Below, piece by piece: positions 10,245-22,336 of a DNA stretch of 64,000 nt. Under the pieces are notes generated by a model. The model made no database searches and was not told where the DNA came from. It saw only the letters and a list, made by a program, of their open reading frames with translations. Origin of the DNA: Larix kaempferi (taxonomy: Eukaryota; Streptophyta; Pinopsida; Pinales; Pinaceae); assembly GCA_027924585.1 (NCBI GenBank), contig BSBM01000092.1, forward strand, positions 8,488,001 through 8,552,000. Reading direction: 5' to 3'. Numbering within the stretch: the first letter of the stretch is position 1; each line of letters opens with the position of its first letter. Both the position numbers and the translations under genes were made by a program.

Positions 10245-10995
10245 CTAGTTAATATTCTTTGGAGAATCAGGAGTATCATCGGCATGGGTGGGATACTCAA
10301 GATCTTCCAACTTTTGTTCTCCAGACCAGTTAATAACAGGAGGTTCAGGTGAAGTTTGGCTCACAGGGTTTCTTCTACCACCTTCATTAGGTTTCTTTTG
10401 TTGGTTCCAATAAGGCTTGGGGCCATAAGGTTGCCTATACCTTTCCATCTCTTTGCTCTTGGCTAGATCCCTAGTCAGGAGAATTAAATTCTTCATCATT
10501 TCATGCATGCTCTCCATCATATCATTGGGATCTTTACTAGGCTCTTTCCCCTTCTTCGGCTTAGGTTCAGATCTAGAAGAAGAAGCACTAATTAGGTCAA
10601 AGAAATTTTGCTTCCCCATGGAAGCAGCATTTGCTTCAGCCTTTCTAGCATTGTCCTGTGCCACTTTCAAGTCACTAGGGTCTTTATCCTTTAAGTGGTA
10701 GCCAAGGTAACCCTCATATGCATTGAGATAATGAATTAAGATGCCTTGCTCAGGAGGCCTAATGTTGTTAGGAATGTTGGCCTCTATCTTATAAAAGCGA
10801 AGGATAAATTCATGGACAGACTCGTTTTCTTTCTTCTTGATTTTGAAAAGTTGGTTCAAAAGGAAACGTCCATCTAACTTGACTGACCACTCTTGCTTGA
10901 GTTTATCGGTGAATACATCGTATCCATTGATTAATGATGCAGGCAAACGGTCAAACCACTTGCAAGCATCACTCTCCAACGATGCAAAGAGACCT
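10245..10995 (-). pseudogene. G2 gag, core and C-terminal part
   Basis: Retrotransposon Gag core: ACKWFDRLPASLINGY, then FTDKLKQEW and LLNQLFKIKKKENESVHEFI, the standard plant gypsy gag pattern that forms the particle shell. The C-terminal part is basic and Pro/Gln-rich with no CCHC knuckle. The frame is open past the apparent first Met at 10979 up to the LARD insertion at 10995/10996, and its N-terminal half lies at 21618-21952. It stops just before the protease frame. Confidence 0.8.
10991..10995. other. Left target duplication of the LARD (GACCT)
   Basis: GACCT precedes the LARD and GACCC (21618-21622) follows it; one base differs. The placement is confirmed by the continuing gag frame of G2. 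Confidence 0.75.
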
Positions 10996-13900
10996 TGTTA
11001 TCACCTATTTTGTACCATAGTTGGGTTATCTGAAGAGCCGCCAGTTGACAAACATGATGAATGTTTGTACTCCAGTGTATCAGATGATCTAGCATTTGTG
11101 ACTAGGAAGTTTTGGCTAGCTAGTTTTGTTTTTCAGTTGACATGACCATGGCCCCATGGGGTTTGTAATAAAGTGTGCTAGTAGGATCTGAGTGTCTCGG
11201 TTCCCCATGACTTGATTAAGCAACTAAGGTATTCCAGGGAGTTTTTTCCCTTGTCAATTATACTTTGCCTACAGCCGAGCTATAATCGATGAGGTTTTCT
11301 CCCGCTTCCTCCAAAGCTGGAATGCCCGATTTTGAAAATTTTAGCCATGGGGGGTTATTAGAGTCCAACTAATGTATATAAGCCTACTAGACACTATTTG
11401 AATAGGTTTTGGTCATGTCCCAAGTCTCTAGGACCCTCAAAAAAAAAAATCGAAAAAATTTTACTGGGTCCGTCGAATTTGGGTTTTTAATTATTTTTTA
11501 AATTTTAATAAATTTCTCTATAGTTTAAATAGAGAAATTCCAATTTGTAATATGTCAGTCGTCCGGGGTCCGAATTCAATGATTGATGGCTCGTTTCATA
11601 AGCCAAAAATCACACACGACCCATGGACCAGCTAAACCCGGGTTTCGGATGTCATTTGGGCTTCATAATTAATATTTTCTCTAAAAAGCCATTTACAGAG
11701 AAATTATTAATTAAAATAATAAAAATGATTATTTTGGAGATAATCCAAATCTCTCCAAAATAATCCAAATGGAATAAAGTAAAAGGCTAAATGACATCGC
11801 AACAGACATTCATGATGATTCCAATCAACTCCAAGAACATTCAATGAGATACACAGTCAGCACCAATCATCTCCTTCAAGAGGAATTCGCCCTCCTTCAC
11901 TAAAGCTCACGAATTGATGATGTGGAGGGTGTTGAGTGGTTGGTTGAGTTGATTGATTGGCATTTATTACAAAGTTGAGTGCCCTCCTAAAGTCATGGCC
12001 ATGACAAAGCATTCGCTCTTAGTGATGGCGAGTTAGACTCCTACATCAACTCAAACCTTACCTCCTTCATCCTCACGTCAATCTTCATGGAGAGCTCGAA
12101 TTGCCACATGGCATGAGATATATGGTGGATGATATTTCCAAGATTGGGATGGGGGGCGCCTTGCCTAGGTGGAGGCCACCTCCCCATCCACATAAGCTCC
12201 AAACTCAAGTTCAATGTTGAGTTAAGACTCCAAGCTCGATTTGGTTGGTGTTGACATGATTTTGATTAGATTATGATGGAGTTTTTGGCTCTCTTCATGA
12301 TAAATTCGAATTAGGGTTTTAGCTGTTGGTTTTGTTATTTAAGAGAAGCCATTTGGGCTCTCTCTTCATGGATAATTGTTGTAAACTTACTCTGCTCATA
12401 TTTGTAAAGAGCTTGTGGAAATAAAGTTGGCTTTGGAGGCAAATGGTGTGCATTTCTATTGGTTCATGAGTAAATAGTTCATTGTTGAGGTAATATCTGT
12501 CATTATTTCATTTATGCAATTTCAATCTTGGTTATAATTTATGCTTGGATCTCTTTATTAAGAGCATAGAGCAAGCATTTGATGGTCCAAATTGTTTGCT
12601 ATGCTTAGGTTTGGATAGTTTTAAGAGTACAAATTGTAATCGGTCTTACTCTTACTACCTTGTCTCTTTTTTCATTATTGTCTAACTCTCTAAGTTTAAT
12701 CAAGTATTGTTTGTATAAGTGTATAGGCATTGCAGATCATCAAATGGTTGAGATGAGATGAACTCGGTTGTATCTCCCTCTTCTCCACCAACAAAAAACT
12801 TGTGCTAATAGTTTGTTTTCAGGAAACCTCCAAACAGTAAGATCCAAGGATTTGCATCGAAGCAGAAAGGTTGCTACTTCCATCAACAAAAACTCATTCT
12901 TCAAACTTGGTTACCCTAAGCTTACCTCTTCTAGCTTCCACCTTTGCTCCTTGAAACCTCTTTGCCTTGATATCCACCCACCTTCTTGTTCTCATTTTTC
13001 CCATCTTAAAGCCCTCACTCCCTTTCGTTTTGTTCCATCCATCCAACCTTTTGCCATCCATCCTAATCCCCTCACCCATTCGTTTTGCCCTTCGAAACTC
13101 CTCTCGTCCATGCCATTTTTGTCTTCACATTCTCTCCCTTAGATCCATTCACTCCCCCTCCTAAAGTGCCCTAAAAACACTTTAAAAAACACAAAAACGA
13201 ATTGAAGAAGTTAGTATTTGTTGGAGTGAATTCTTTGATAGGTTAGATCTTAATTTGTTATATCATTAGCATTCGCATGCATTGAAAAGTTTAACTTTAG
13301 AGCATTCTAGATCTCTTTCTTTGTTTTAGTATAGCTTGCATTAGTTTAAACCTATGTTTGCTTTCAAAAGATAGAAATTTTGCACAAAAATATTTCATTT
13401 TTTTTATATTCTAGATCTCATTTCTAGCACTTTTTAAGATTTTGTTGTTCGCTGGTCCGTTTTACCATATTAGCATTTTTATGTCAAAATCTCATGCATT
13501 TTACATTTTGAATCTTAACCTTCAAATCTAGACTTAACTAGTTTCAAACTGGTTTTACTTTTCTAATGTTAATGGGTGCATTGTTGAGCATTTTCTAAGC
13601 TTGTGTAGGCTTCTTCAAGGAGAGAAACACTTGTGAGGACAAGACCTTAAGAGAATCAAAGTTACATTCAAAGAGAAGACTTAAACCAAAATCAGAGATA
13701 CAACGACATTCTCCTTTGTAAAAACCATTTAAGGGCTATAAGTCTTGTTTCCATAATTTGTTTATTTACTTGAAAAGACCTTTCAAGGGTTTGAATCCCA
13801 AAGGCATTTGTAATCTCATAATAAAAGTTCAAGTGGAGGAGTCCTCCACTTTTGGGTTTTCTTCCCCATTTGGGGAAGAGTGTGGTGCTTGGTTGGCTTA

Positions 13901-15358
13901 GATCTTTCATCTTATGCTTTGGATTATTCTTTTATTTCATTTTTGTACTCCCTTCCAAGTTTTGACTTGAGGTAGTATCCTTGGGATGAAATCCCAAGGC
14001 CAGGACCACAAAACTTTGTGGTTACTCCTCTCTCCCCGTTAGTTTCCTTGGTCGAAATTTCAGCTAGCTGGAAAGTTCTCAAGTGCTAGCGATTATAGTG
14101 GTCAACCTTGTTCGGAGGAGGACCCCACCTTAGAGTAAATTTTTTGGTAGAACACTAAGTCTTTCTTAATTTTCATTTGCAAGTAGCATGCTAGTTATCT
14201 TTTATAGCTGTTGAGCTGTCACATGGTTTATTTTCACACCTGCTTCACTTTTTCAATAAAATAAACAAAGCCTCTTGAACTTGGCCAAATCCAAGTCAAG
14301 AGCATTCTCTGTCGGAGAGCATTTTAGACTTGCATTTTCCCCTTTGCATTAGGCATATTAGAGTAGAAAAGTCTCTTGAACTGTGGTCTTAAGACTAAGT
14401 CAAGAGCGCTCTCTGTCGGAGAGTCGAACTTTGCTCTTTAAATAATAAAATATTTCAACACACATTTCCCATTAAGTAATTTACTTTGGTCGATTGTCCA
14501 ACACCCGTATGCTCTGCCAACCTGAAAGGGTTGGACTAGTACTCAGAAAGGTGAAGGATTTGCTAATTTTACAAGTGATAACCTAATTAAAACTTTACCC
14601 CAAATCCAAAATCAGTGTCAAATCACTAAGGTTGCTTCCTGAAACAGGTGGTGCTGGGAATCCATTGTCAGACTCGAGGATGGTCAAGCCATTGTACACT
14701 TATCCTCTGAATCTGGGTGCTCCTGACCTATCATCTAAGAGGTTGCCAGTATTTTTCCTGGTTAGGTTTACTCTTTTGATTATCCTTGTTCTTAGCTTTA
14801 ATAATCAAGACCATTAAAATTTACAATTTACTAAGATAATTGTCATAACGATCTCACAAACAACATTTTTCAAGACCCATACATTCAGCATCACAATCTT
14901 TGCTTTTATTTGACTCCATAAGGCACTGGTTTTTTCAAAGTTTATTTCTCGATCAAGACCATTTGTCCTTGTGTTTATTTCATATTGTGAATGCTTTTAT
15001 CTAATTATAAATCTTGAAACATACTGCTAATCTTGTTATCTCATTTAGCAACGTGGATTGCATTCTTATCTTGTGTTTATATCATTCGTAAATTGGTCTC
15101 ATCATAGTAACTCCTAATCAACACCCATCCGCATCATTTCACACTTAAAAAACTTAAAACTCAAGAGCCTTAGTAAAACTCTTTGTAGAGACTACCCCCC
15201 TTAGCTTCGTTAGGAGTTAGCCTAAACGGAGGAGCTGGGATTCAAGTGACAGTACCTAGCTCATTGCTTGCCCCCAAGGCCACAACTCTCCCCACTTCCA
15301 GCAAGGGAGATAGCTTTCAAAAGATTTATGCTGCTGGTGTGCAATCTATCGGACATCA
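10996..15358 (+). repeat. LARD 5' LTR (4.36 kb)
   Basis: Starts TGTTATCACC and ends GGACATCA, where the 3' copy ends GGACAACA. TATA-like TATTTAAG is at 12336-12343. Two tandem copies of a ~105-bp unit contain a TCTCTGTCGGAGA hairpin (14306-14319 and 14409-14423). Open frames such as 12768-13142 recur in the other LTR only because the LTRs are copies; no protein family is recognised. Confidence 0.85.
12336..12343 (+). promoter_or_regulatory. TATA box of the LARD 5' LTR
   Basis: TATTTAAG followed by AGAGAAGCC. It is repeated exactly in the 3' LTR at 18612-18619. Confidence 0.45.
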
Positions 15359-15362
15359 TCTT

Positions 15363-15380
15363 TGGCGCTGTTGCCGAGGA
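15363..15380 (+). other. LARD primer binding site (tRNA-Asp type, mutated)
   Basis: TGGCGCTGTTGCCGAGGA, four bases after the LTR. It differs at two positions from the TGGCGCCGTTGCCGGGGA type. Confidence 0.7.
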
Positions 15381-15765
15381 CAAATCTTTTTGTTTCTGGA
15401 CGACCTTAGTTTTTTCTAGTTTGTTTTACCTTTTTTGATAGATTTCATATCTATCTAGCGACTCCACTACCCTTTTTAGTTTTCCTTTTTTGGTAGATTT
15501 TTAGTTTAATAACTCTCTGAAATTAGACTTGAGTCCACCTGGCGACTCCACTGTCAGTTAACACTTCAAGGTATTCAACTAGAAGAAACTCTAAAGGCTT
15601 GCTTAGTTTTATCCATGAGCCTGAAGAGGTTTATAGGAGAAGACTAAACAAGCTTGTTTCTCGTAGGATCCTTGAAGAACTTGGATCTGAGTCTATTTTG
15701 GACATCCATAGAATTATCTTAGATTCTAACCTTAAAGAAAAAATAAAAACATTTTTCCTAAAATC
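15381..15765 (+). other. LARD leader
   Basis: No PBS-distal gene is certain. It contains TAGCGACTCCACTAC near 15456 and TGGCGACTCCACTG at 15540-15553, the second PBS-like motif. A frame at 15599-15805 overlaps the start of the Gag-like gene in another register and may be a displaced N-terminal piece. Confidence 0.4.
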
Positions 15766-16929
15766 ATGGACGAGTATTTTACTCAGCTCGATTGCTCTCA
15801 GATAGCAGGTCATCCTCACCTTCTTCCTGAGAAAGCTGTCGAAAAACTTCCCATGTATACTGGCACTAATGCCACAACTGCAGCTCGACATATCAGAAAC
15901 TTCTCCAAATGCATGTATACCTATATCTGTAAAACTGAAGAACAACACGACGATGTTATTATGAAGTTATTTGCACTCTCCTTGGATGAAAAGGCTCGTG
16001 ACTGGTACAATAGTTTGCCACATAATTCATTCACCACACCTGCAGCTTTCAAGACTGCCTTCACCAACAAGTTTGGTGAAAAGATAGAGCCTGAGAATAT
16101 AAACTGTGTGGGTAAAAAGTTTGAGGAGGAAACTTTTCAAGACCATTTCAGTGGTGAAGAACATATATGCAATCCTGATCCATCTCTAGAGGAAACCATT
16201 ACAGAAATTGGCACTTATGAAGAAATCCATGAAATTTGTAGTATGTGTGATAATACAAGTGATGATGGATCCATCATGGATGACATAGATACTGATGACG
16301 ATGAATGTACTTTTATAGAGAACCCTATCTATGCCTCATCAAATGAATTTAACGATGAACAAAACCCCTTTGGAAACTTTGTTCATAATCCCACTTATGA
16401 GTATGAGGATGCATTCAGCCACAATTATGAAAAAGTTCACAAAGACTCCCCCATATTTGACAAAGATATGGATGATGATTGTTGGACATACATTGGAAGG
16501 CCTATTTTTGACATATTTAGAGAAGGGAGTGTGAATTTTAAAGATGTTGAGCAGTTATACATAGAGCAAGAGCATAAAGTTTTCACATATGAGCAGTCAG
16601 TTGAGCAGATTTCTCAACTCATTGATGTCCCTTGTACATTAGAGCACTTTGAGGCTTGCACTTCCACGGAATATTATTTTCAGAACAGCCTTTCAGATCA
16701 GTATTATGAGGTATCAAAACTGCCTTGTCATCGTGAGTATATTCCTCCTATCCTGTTCTGGATAGAGGATGCCTGCAGAGGGACCTACCATATTGGGGAG
16801 CACTTCAAGTGCTTATCACTTATTTATGATTCCCCATCCAGCCCTCCCATTCAGAATATCCCGACAGGTTTGCACTTTCTGACTAGCATGCCTTTGCTCT
16901 GGCTGGTAACCAGAGCAGAGACAAGGTAA
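15766..16929 (+). CDS. LARD Gag-like protein with an acidic C-terminal extension
   Basis: 387 codons. Residues 1-115 are a Gag core: KLPMYTGTNATTAARHI, a central DVIMKLFALSLDEKARDWYNSLP, and AFKTAFTNKFGEK. After residue 120 the usual basic region or CCHC knuckle is missing. Instead there is about 250 residues of very acidic sequence rich in Asp, Glu, Ser, Tyr and His (for example DDIDTDDDECTF), with no recognised domain, then a more hydrophobic end. It could help package the LARD RNA into particles built by a helper element (inference). The frame has stayed open for 387 codons in an otherwise non-coding element. Start chosen at the first Met before the Gag core. Confidence 0.65.
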   Translation: MDEYFTQLDCSQIAGHPHLLPEKAVEKLPMYTGTNATTAARHIRNFSKCMYTYICKTEEQHDDVIMKLFALSLDEKARDWYNSLPHNSFTTPAAFKTAFTNKFGEKIEPENINCVGKKFEEETFQDHFSGEEHICNPDPSLEETITEIGTYEEIHEICSMCDNTSDDGSIMDDIDTDDDECTFIENPIYASSNEFNDEQNPFGNFVHNPTYEYEDAFSHNYEKVHKDSPIFDKDMDDDCWTYIGRPIFDIFREGSVNFKDVEQLYIEQEHKVFTYEQSVEQISQLIDVPCTLEHFEACTSTEYYFQNSLSDQYYEVSKLPCHREYIPPILFWIEDACRGTYHIGEHFKCLSLIYDSPSSPPIQNIPTGLHFLTSMPLLWLVTRAETR

Positions 16930-17271
16930 AAAATTATTATATTGATAACATGCGTAGATGGTTACATTGGATTTCTGATTATACTTTAACATTTTCTTTT
17001 ATGCTATGTTAGAATAGGAAAAATAAAGCTCCTCAAAGTGAGCATTTACTTTCTGCATTTTAATTTTTGAGTATTTAAAATTTATTTCCAAGAAATAAAA
17101 TACAGTTGATATTTCATTTTGGTTTTTCTATAACACATGTGCTACTGAAGGTTTTCTGTCAAGTTGAGATGTTTTTACAAGTTATATATATAAACCAGAG
17201 ATTTTGGTGTTCTCGTATCCTCTCCTTGCATAATTTCCAGATCGAGCACACGTCCCGCAGTTGGAGCCAGA
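16930..17271 (+). other. LARD 3' untranslated region
   Basis: AT-rich with no gene. The stretch next to the 3' LTR (TTGGAGCCAGA) is only a weak polypurine tract. Confidence 0.4.
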
Positions 17272-20200
17272 TGTTATCACCTATTTTGTACCATAGTTGG
17301 GTTATCTGAAGAGCCGCCATTTGACAAACATGATGAATGTTTGTACTCTAGTGTATCAAATGATCCAGCATTTGTGACTAGCCAGTTTTGGCTAGCCAGT
17401 TTTGATTTTCAGTTGACATGACCATGGCCCCATGGGGTTTGTAATAAAGTGTGCTAGTAGGATCTGAGTGTCTCGGTTCCCCATGACTTGATTAAGCAAC
17501 TAAGGTATTCCAGGGAGTTTTTTCCCTTATCAATTATACTTTGCCTACAGCCGAGCTATAATCGATGAGGTTTTCTCCCGCTTCCTCCAAAGCTGGAATG
17601 CCCGATTTTGAAAATTTTAGCCATGGGGGGGTTATTAGAGTCCAACTAATGTATATAAGCCTACTAGACACTATTAGAATAGGTTTTGGTCATGTCCCAA
17701 GTCTCTAGGACCCTCAGAAAAAATTTCGAAAAAATTTTACCGGGTCCGTCGAATTTGGGTTTTTAATTATTTTTTAAATTTTAATAAATTTCTCTATAGT
17801 TTAAATAGAGAAATTCCAATTTGTAATATGTCAGTCATCCGGGGTCCGAATTCAATGATTGATGGCTCATTTCATAAGCCAAAAATCAAACATGACCCAT
17901 GGACCAGCTAAACCAGGGTTTCGGATGTCATTTGGGCCTCATAATTAATATTTTCTCTAAAAAACCATTTATAGAGAAATTATTAATTAAAATAATAAAA
18001 ATGATTATTTTGGAGATAATCCAAATCTCTCCAAAATAATCCAAATGGAATAAAGTAAAAGGCTAAATGACATGGCAACAGACATTCATGATGATTCCAA
18101 TCAACTCCAAGAACATTCAATGAGATATACAGTCAGCACCAGTCATCTCCTTCAAGAGGAATTCGCCCTCCTTCACTAAAGCTCACGAATTGAAGATGTG
18201 GAGGGTGTTGAGTGGTTGATTAAGTTGATTGATTGGCATTTATTACAAAGTTGAGCGCCCTCCTAAAGTCATGGCCATGACAAAGCATTCGCTCTTAGTG
18301 ATGGCGAGTTAGACTCCTACATCAACTCAAACCTTACCTCCTTCATCCTCACGTCAATCTTCATGGAGAGCTCGAATTGCCACATGGCATGAGATATATG
18401 GTGGGTGATACTTCCAAGATTGGGATGGGGGGCGCCTTGCCTAGGTGGAGGCCACCTCCCCATCCACATAAGCTCCAAACTCAAGTTCAATGTTGAGTTA
18501 AGACTCCAAGCTCGATTTGGTTGGTGTTGACATGGTTTTGATTGGATTATGATGGAGTTTTTGGTTCTCTTCATGATAAATTCGAATTAGGGTTTTAGCT
18601 GTTGGTTTTGTTATTTAAGAGAAACCATTTGGGTTCTCTCTTCATGGATAATTGTTGTTAACTTACTCTGCTCATATTTGTAAAGAGCTTGTGGACATAA
18701 AGTTGGCTTTGGAGGCAAATGGTGTGCATTTCTATTGGTTCATGAGTAAATAGTTCATTGTTGAGGTAATATCTGTCATTATTTCATTTATGTAATTTCA
18801 ATCTTGGTTATAATTTATGCTTGGATCTCTTTATTAAGAGCATAGGGCAAGCATTTGATGGTCCAAATTGTTTGCCAGGCTTAGGCTTGGATAGTTTTAA
18901 GAGTACAAATTGTAATCGGTCTTACTACCTTGTCTCTTCTTTCATTATTGTCTAACTCTCTAAGTTTAATCAAGTATTGTTTGTATAAGTGTATATGCAT
19001 TGCAGATCATCAAATGGTTGAGATGAGATGAACTCGATTGTATCTACCTCTTCTCCACCAACAAAAAACTTGTGCTAATAGTTTGTTTTCAGGAAACCTC
19101 CAAAGAGTAAGATCCAAGGATTTGCATCGAAACAGAAAGGTTGCTTCTTCCATCAACAAAAACTCATTCTTCAAACTTGGTTACCCTAAGCTTACCTCTT
19201 CTAGCTTCCACCTTTGCTCCTTGAAACCTCTTTGCCTTGATATCCACCCACCTTCTTGTTCTCATTTTTCCCATCTTAAAGCCCTCACTCCCTTTCGTTT
19301 TGTTCCATCCATCCAACCTTTTGCCATCCATCCTAATCCCCTCACCCATTCGTTTTGCCCTTCGAAACTCCTCTCGTCCATGCCATTTTTGTCTTCACAT
19401 TCTCTCCCTTAGATCCATTCGCTCCCCCTCCTAAAGTGCCCTAAAAACAATTCAAAAAACAAAAAAACGAATTGAAGAAGTTAGTATTTGTTGGAGTGAA
19501 TTCTTTGATAGGTTAGATCTTAATTTGTTATATTATTAACATTCGCATGCATTGAAAAGTTTAACTTTAGAGCATTCTAGATCTCTTTCTTTGTTTTAGT
19601 ATAGCTTGCATTAGTTTAAACCTATGTTTGCTTTCAAAAGATAGAAATTTTGCACAAAATATTTCATTTGTTTTATATTCTAGATCTCATTTCTAGCACT
19701 TTTTAAGCTTTTGTTGTTCGCTGGTCCGTTTTACCATATTAGCATTTTTATGTCAAAATCTCATGCATTTTACATTTTAAATCTTAACCTTCAAATCTAG
19801 ACTTAACTAGTTTCAAATTGGTTTTATTTTTCTAATGTTAATGGGTGCATTGTTGAGCATTTTCTAAGCTTGTGTAGGCTTCTTCAAGGAGAGAAACACT
19901 TGTGAGGACAAGACCTAAAGAGGATCAAAGTTACATTCAAAAAGAATACTTAAACCAAAATCAGAGATACAACGACATTCTCCTTTGTAAAAACCATTTA
20001 AGGGCTATAAGTTTTGTTTCCATAATTTGTTTATTTACTTGAAAAGACCTTTCAAGGGTTTGAATCCCAAAGGCATTTGTAATCTCATAATAAAAGTTCA
20101 AGTGGAGGAGTCCTCCACTTTTGGGTTTTCTTCCCCATTTGGGGAAGAGTGTGGTGCTTGGTTAGCTTAGATCTTTCATCTTATGCTTTGGATTATTCTT

Positions 20201-21617
20201 TTATTTCATTTTTGTACTCCCTTCCAAGTTTTGCCTTGAGGTAGTATCCTCCCAAGGCTAGGACAACAAAACTTTGTGGTTACTCCTCTCTCCCCGTTAG
20301 TTTCCTTGGTTGAAATTTCAGCTAGCTGGAAAGTTCTCAAGTGCTAGCGATTCTAGTGGTCAACCTTGTTTGAAGGAGGACCCCACCTTAGAGTAAATTT
20401 TTTGGTAGAACACTAAGTCTTTCTTAATTTTCATTTTGCAAGTAGCATGCTAGTCATCTTTTATATCTGTTGAGCTGTCACATGGTTTATTTTCACACCT
20501 GCTTCACTTTTTCAATAAAATAAACAAAGTCTCTTGAACTTGGCCAAATCCAAGTCAAGAGCATTCTCTGTCGGAGAGCATTTTAGACTTGCATTTTCCC
20601 CTTTGCATTAGGCATATTAGAGTAGAAAAGTCTCTTGAACTGTGGTCTTAAGACTAAGTCAAGATCGCTCTCTGTCGGAGAGTCGAACTTTGCTCTTTAA
20701 ATAATAAAATATTTCAACACACATTTCCCATTAAGTAATTTACTTTGGTCGATTGTCCAACACCCGTATGCTCTGCCAACCTGAAAGGGTTGGACTAGTA
20801 CTCAAAAAGGTGAAGGATTTGCCAATTTTAAAAGTGATAACCTAATTAAAACTTTACCCCAAATCCAAAACCAACGTCAAATCACTGAGTTTGCTTCCTG
20901 AAACAGGTGGTGCCGGGAATCCATTGTCAGACTCGAGGGTGGTCAAGCCATTGTACACTTATCCTCTGAATCTGGGTGCTCCCGACCTATCATCTAAGAG
21001 GTTGCCAGTATTTTTCCTGGTTAGGTTTACTCTTTTGATTATCCTTGTTCTTAGCTTTAATAATCAAGACCATTAAAATTTACAATTTACCAAGATAATT
21101 TTCATAACGATCTCACAAACAACATTTTTCAAGACCCATACATTCAGCATCACAATCTTTGCTTTTATTTGACTCCATAAGGCACTGGTTTTTTCAAAGT
21201 TTATTTCTCGATCAAGACCATTTGTCCTTGTGTTTATTTCATATTGTGAATGCTTTTATCTGATTATAAATCTTGAAACATACTACTAATCTTGTTATCT
21301 CATTTAGCAACGTGGATTGCATTCTTATCTTGTGTTTATATCATTCGTAAATTGGTCTCATCATAGTAACTCCTAATCAACACCCATCCGCATCATTTCA
21401 CACTTAAAAAACTTAAAACTTAAGAGCCTTAGTGAAACTCTTTGTAGGGACTACCCCCCTTGGCTTCGTTAGTAGTTAGCCTAAACGGAGGAGATGGGAT
21501 TCAGGTGACAGTACCTGGCTCATTGCTTGCCCCCAAGGCCACACCTCTCCCCACCTCCAGCGAGGGAGACAACTTTCGAAAGATTTCCGCTGCTGGTGTG
21601 CAATTTGGCGGACAACA
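17272..21617 (+). repeat. LARD 3' LTR (4.35 kb)
   Basis: Direct repeat of 10996-15358. Differences are scattered and mostly transitions, denser near both ends. Hairpin copies lie at 20565-20578 and 20668-20682, and the TATA-like box at 18612-18619. It ends GACAACA and is followed by the target duplicate GACCC. Confidence 0.85.
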
Positions 21618-21952
21618 GACCCCTCATAAACACATCTTCTTCTTCAGCCCCATAAGCTTCCATGTGAACCCAGACATTTTCTGTGGTCCTCAATGGAGGT
21701 CGCACAGTTCCCATTGAACTTTGGGATCTTTTCAAAGTACTTGTCAAGCATACCATGGGGGGCACCTAGGACTTGGGAAAAGTCTAAGGGTGAAGCTTTA
21801 ACCTTGTTTCCAAAAGCACGAGCAACAGGAGGGTTGTTTTGATTATTGTTTCCAGAATTAGATTGATTTCTAGCCATTGGATTTGGTGGATTTACGTTAA
21901 GATTAAGATTAGGTGATGAAGGAGGAACCGAATTGGTTGAAGGAGATCCCAA
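21618..21952 (-). pseudogene. G2 gag, N-terminal part
   Basis: Start ATG at 21952. An Asn/Pro-rich N-terminus is followed by the Gag entry motif FEKIPKFNGNCATS. A frameshift near 21690 moves the true frame to one reading NVWVHMEAYGAEEEDVFMRG, which runs to the LARD junction. On the other side of the LARD the frame resumes as LFASLESDACKWF. The split therefore lies in the middle of the Gag core. Confidence 0.75.
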
Positions 21953-22314
21953 GAATCGGTTTGGAGAATCGAAGTTAACAATTTTCCAAAAGAAATCAGA
22001 TTATCGGCCTTTAGGATCTCTTCTATGATAGGTGAGTGGGGTTCCTTCCAATTGATTTAGATTAGATTTACTTCTAAGGTCGTAAGGATGCTTATGAGGT
22101 TGTCCCTCAGCGGAGTCACGATTTGGTGTCGCCAGGTACACTTTTAAACTCTTCTACCAAGATGTATGTCGTTAATATGCAGGGAGAGAGTGAGTGCCAA
22201 ATAGATGGAATGGTTTAATTAAGGATTGAAATTATAACCATCTTGATTAATCCGGATGCGAAAAGATATGAGTTATGCATGGATAATCGCAGACACCTAA
22301 GGTAAGCCTCTACC
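21953..22314 (-). other. G2 leader between PBS and gag
   Basis: No gene. It begins (minus strand) GGTAGAGGCTTACCTT, closely matching the first bases after the PBS of element N, which shows the two are sister families. It contains the second PBS-like motif at 22100-22137. Confidence 0.5.
22100..22137 (-). other. G2 leader motif resembling a second PBS
   Basis: On the minus strand it reads CCTGGCGAC then GTGACTCCGCTGAGGGA. Related motifs occur in the leaders of the LARD (15540-15553) and element N (60417-60447). It resembles the TGGCGACTCC-type PBS used by other Tat/Ogre elements (recalled, not checked). Confidence 0.4.
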
Positions 22315-22332
22315 TCCCCGGCAACGACGCCA
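22315..22332 (-). other. Primer binding site of G2 (tRNA-Asp type)
   Basis: The minus strand reads TGGCGTCGTTGCCGGGGA, four bases inside the 5' LTR. This is the 18-nt form usually assigned to tRNA-Asp priming in plant Tat/Athila elements, with one change from the common TGGCGCCG. Confidence 0.8.
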
Positions 22333-22336
22333 AAAA

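Larger units (their letters stand above)
10996..21617 (+). mobile_element. Large retrotransposon derivative (LARD) inserted in G2 gag
   Basis: Two long direct repeats (4363 and 4346 bp), alike to within a few percent by eye, flank only 1.9 kb of interior (15359-17271). The interior has a PBS and one Gag-like frame but no protease, RT or integrase. Such a structure must be mobilised by enzymes from another element (established for LARDs). The target duplication is GACCT/GACCC. The LTR starts TGTTATCACC like the autonomous gypsy LTRs here but ends GACAACA. Confidence 0.85.

Noticed and set aside
12768-13142. 124-codon open frame repeated almost exactly at 19038-19412
   Set aside because: It lies at the same place in both LARD LTRs; its conservation follows from the LTRs being copies. 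Composition is low-complexity Ser/Pro/Leu and no domain is seen.
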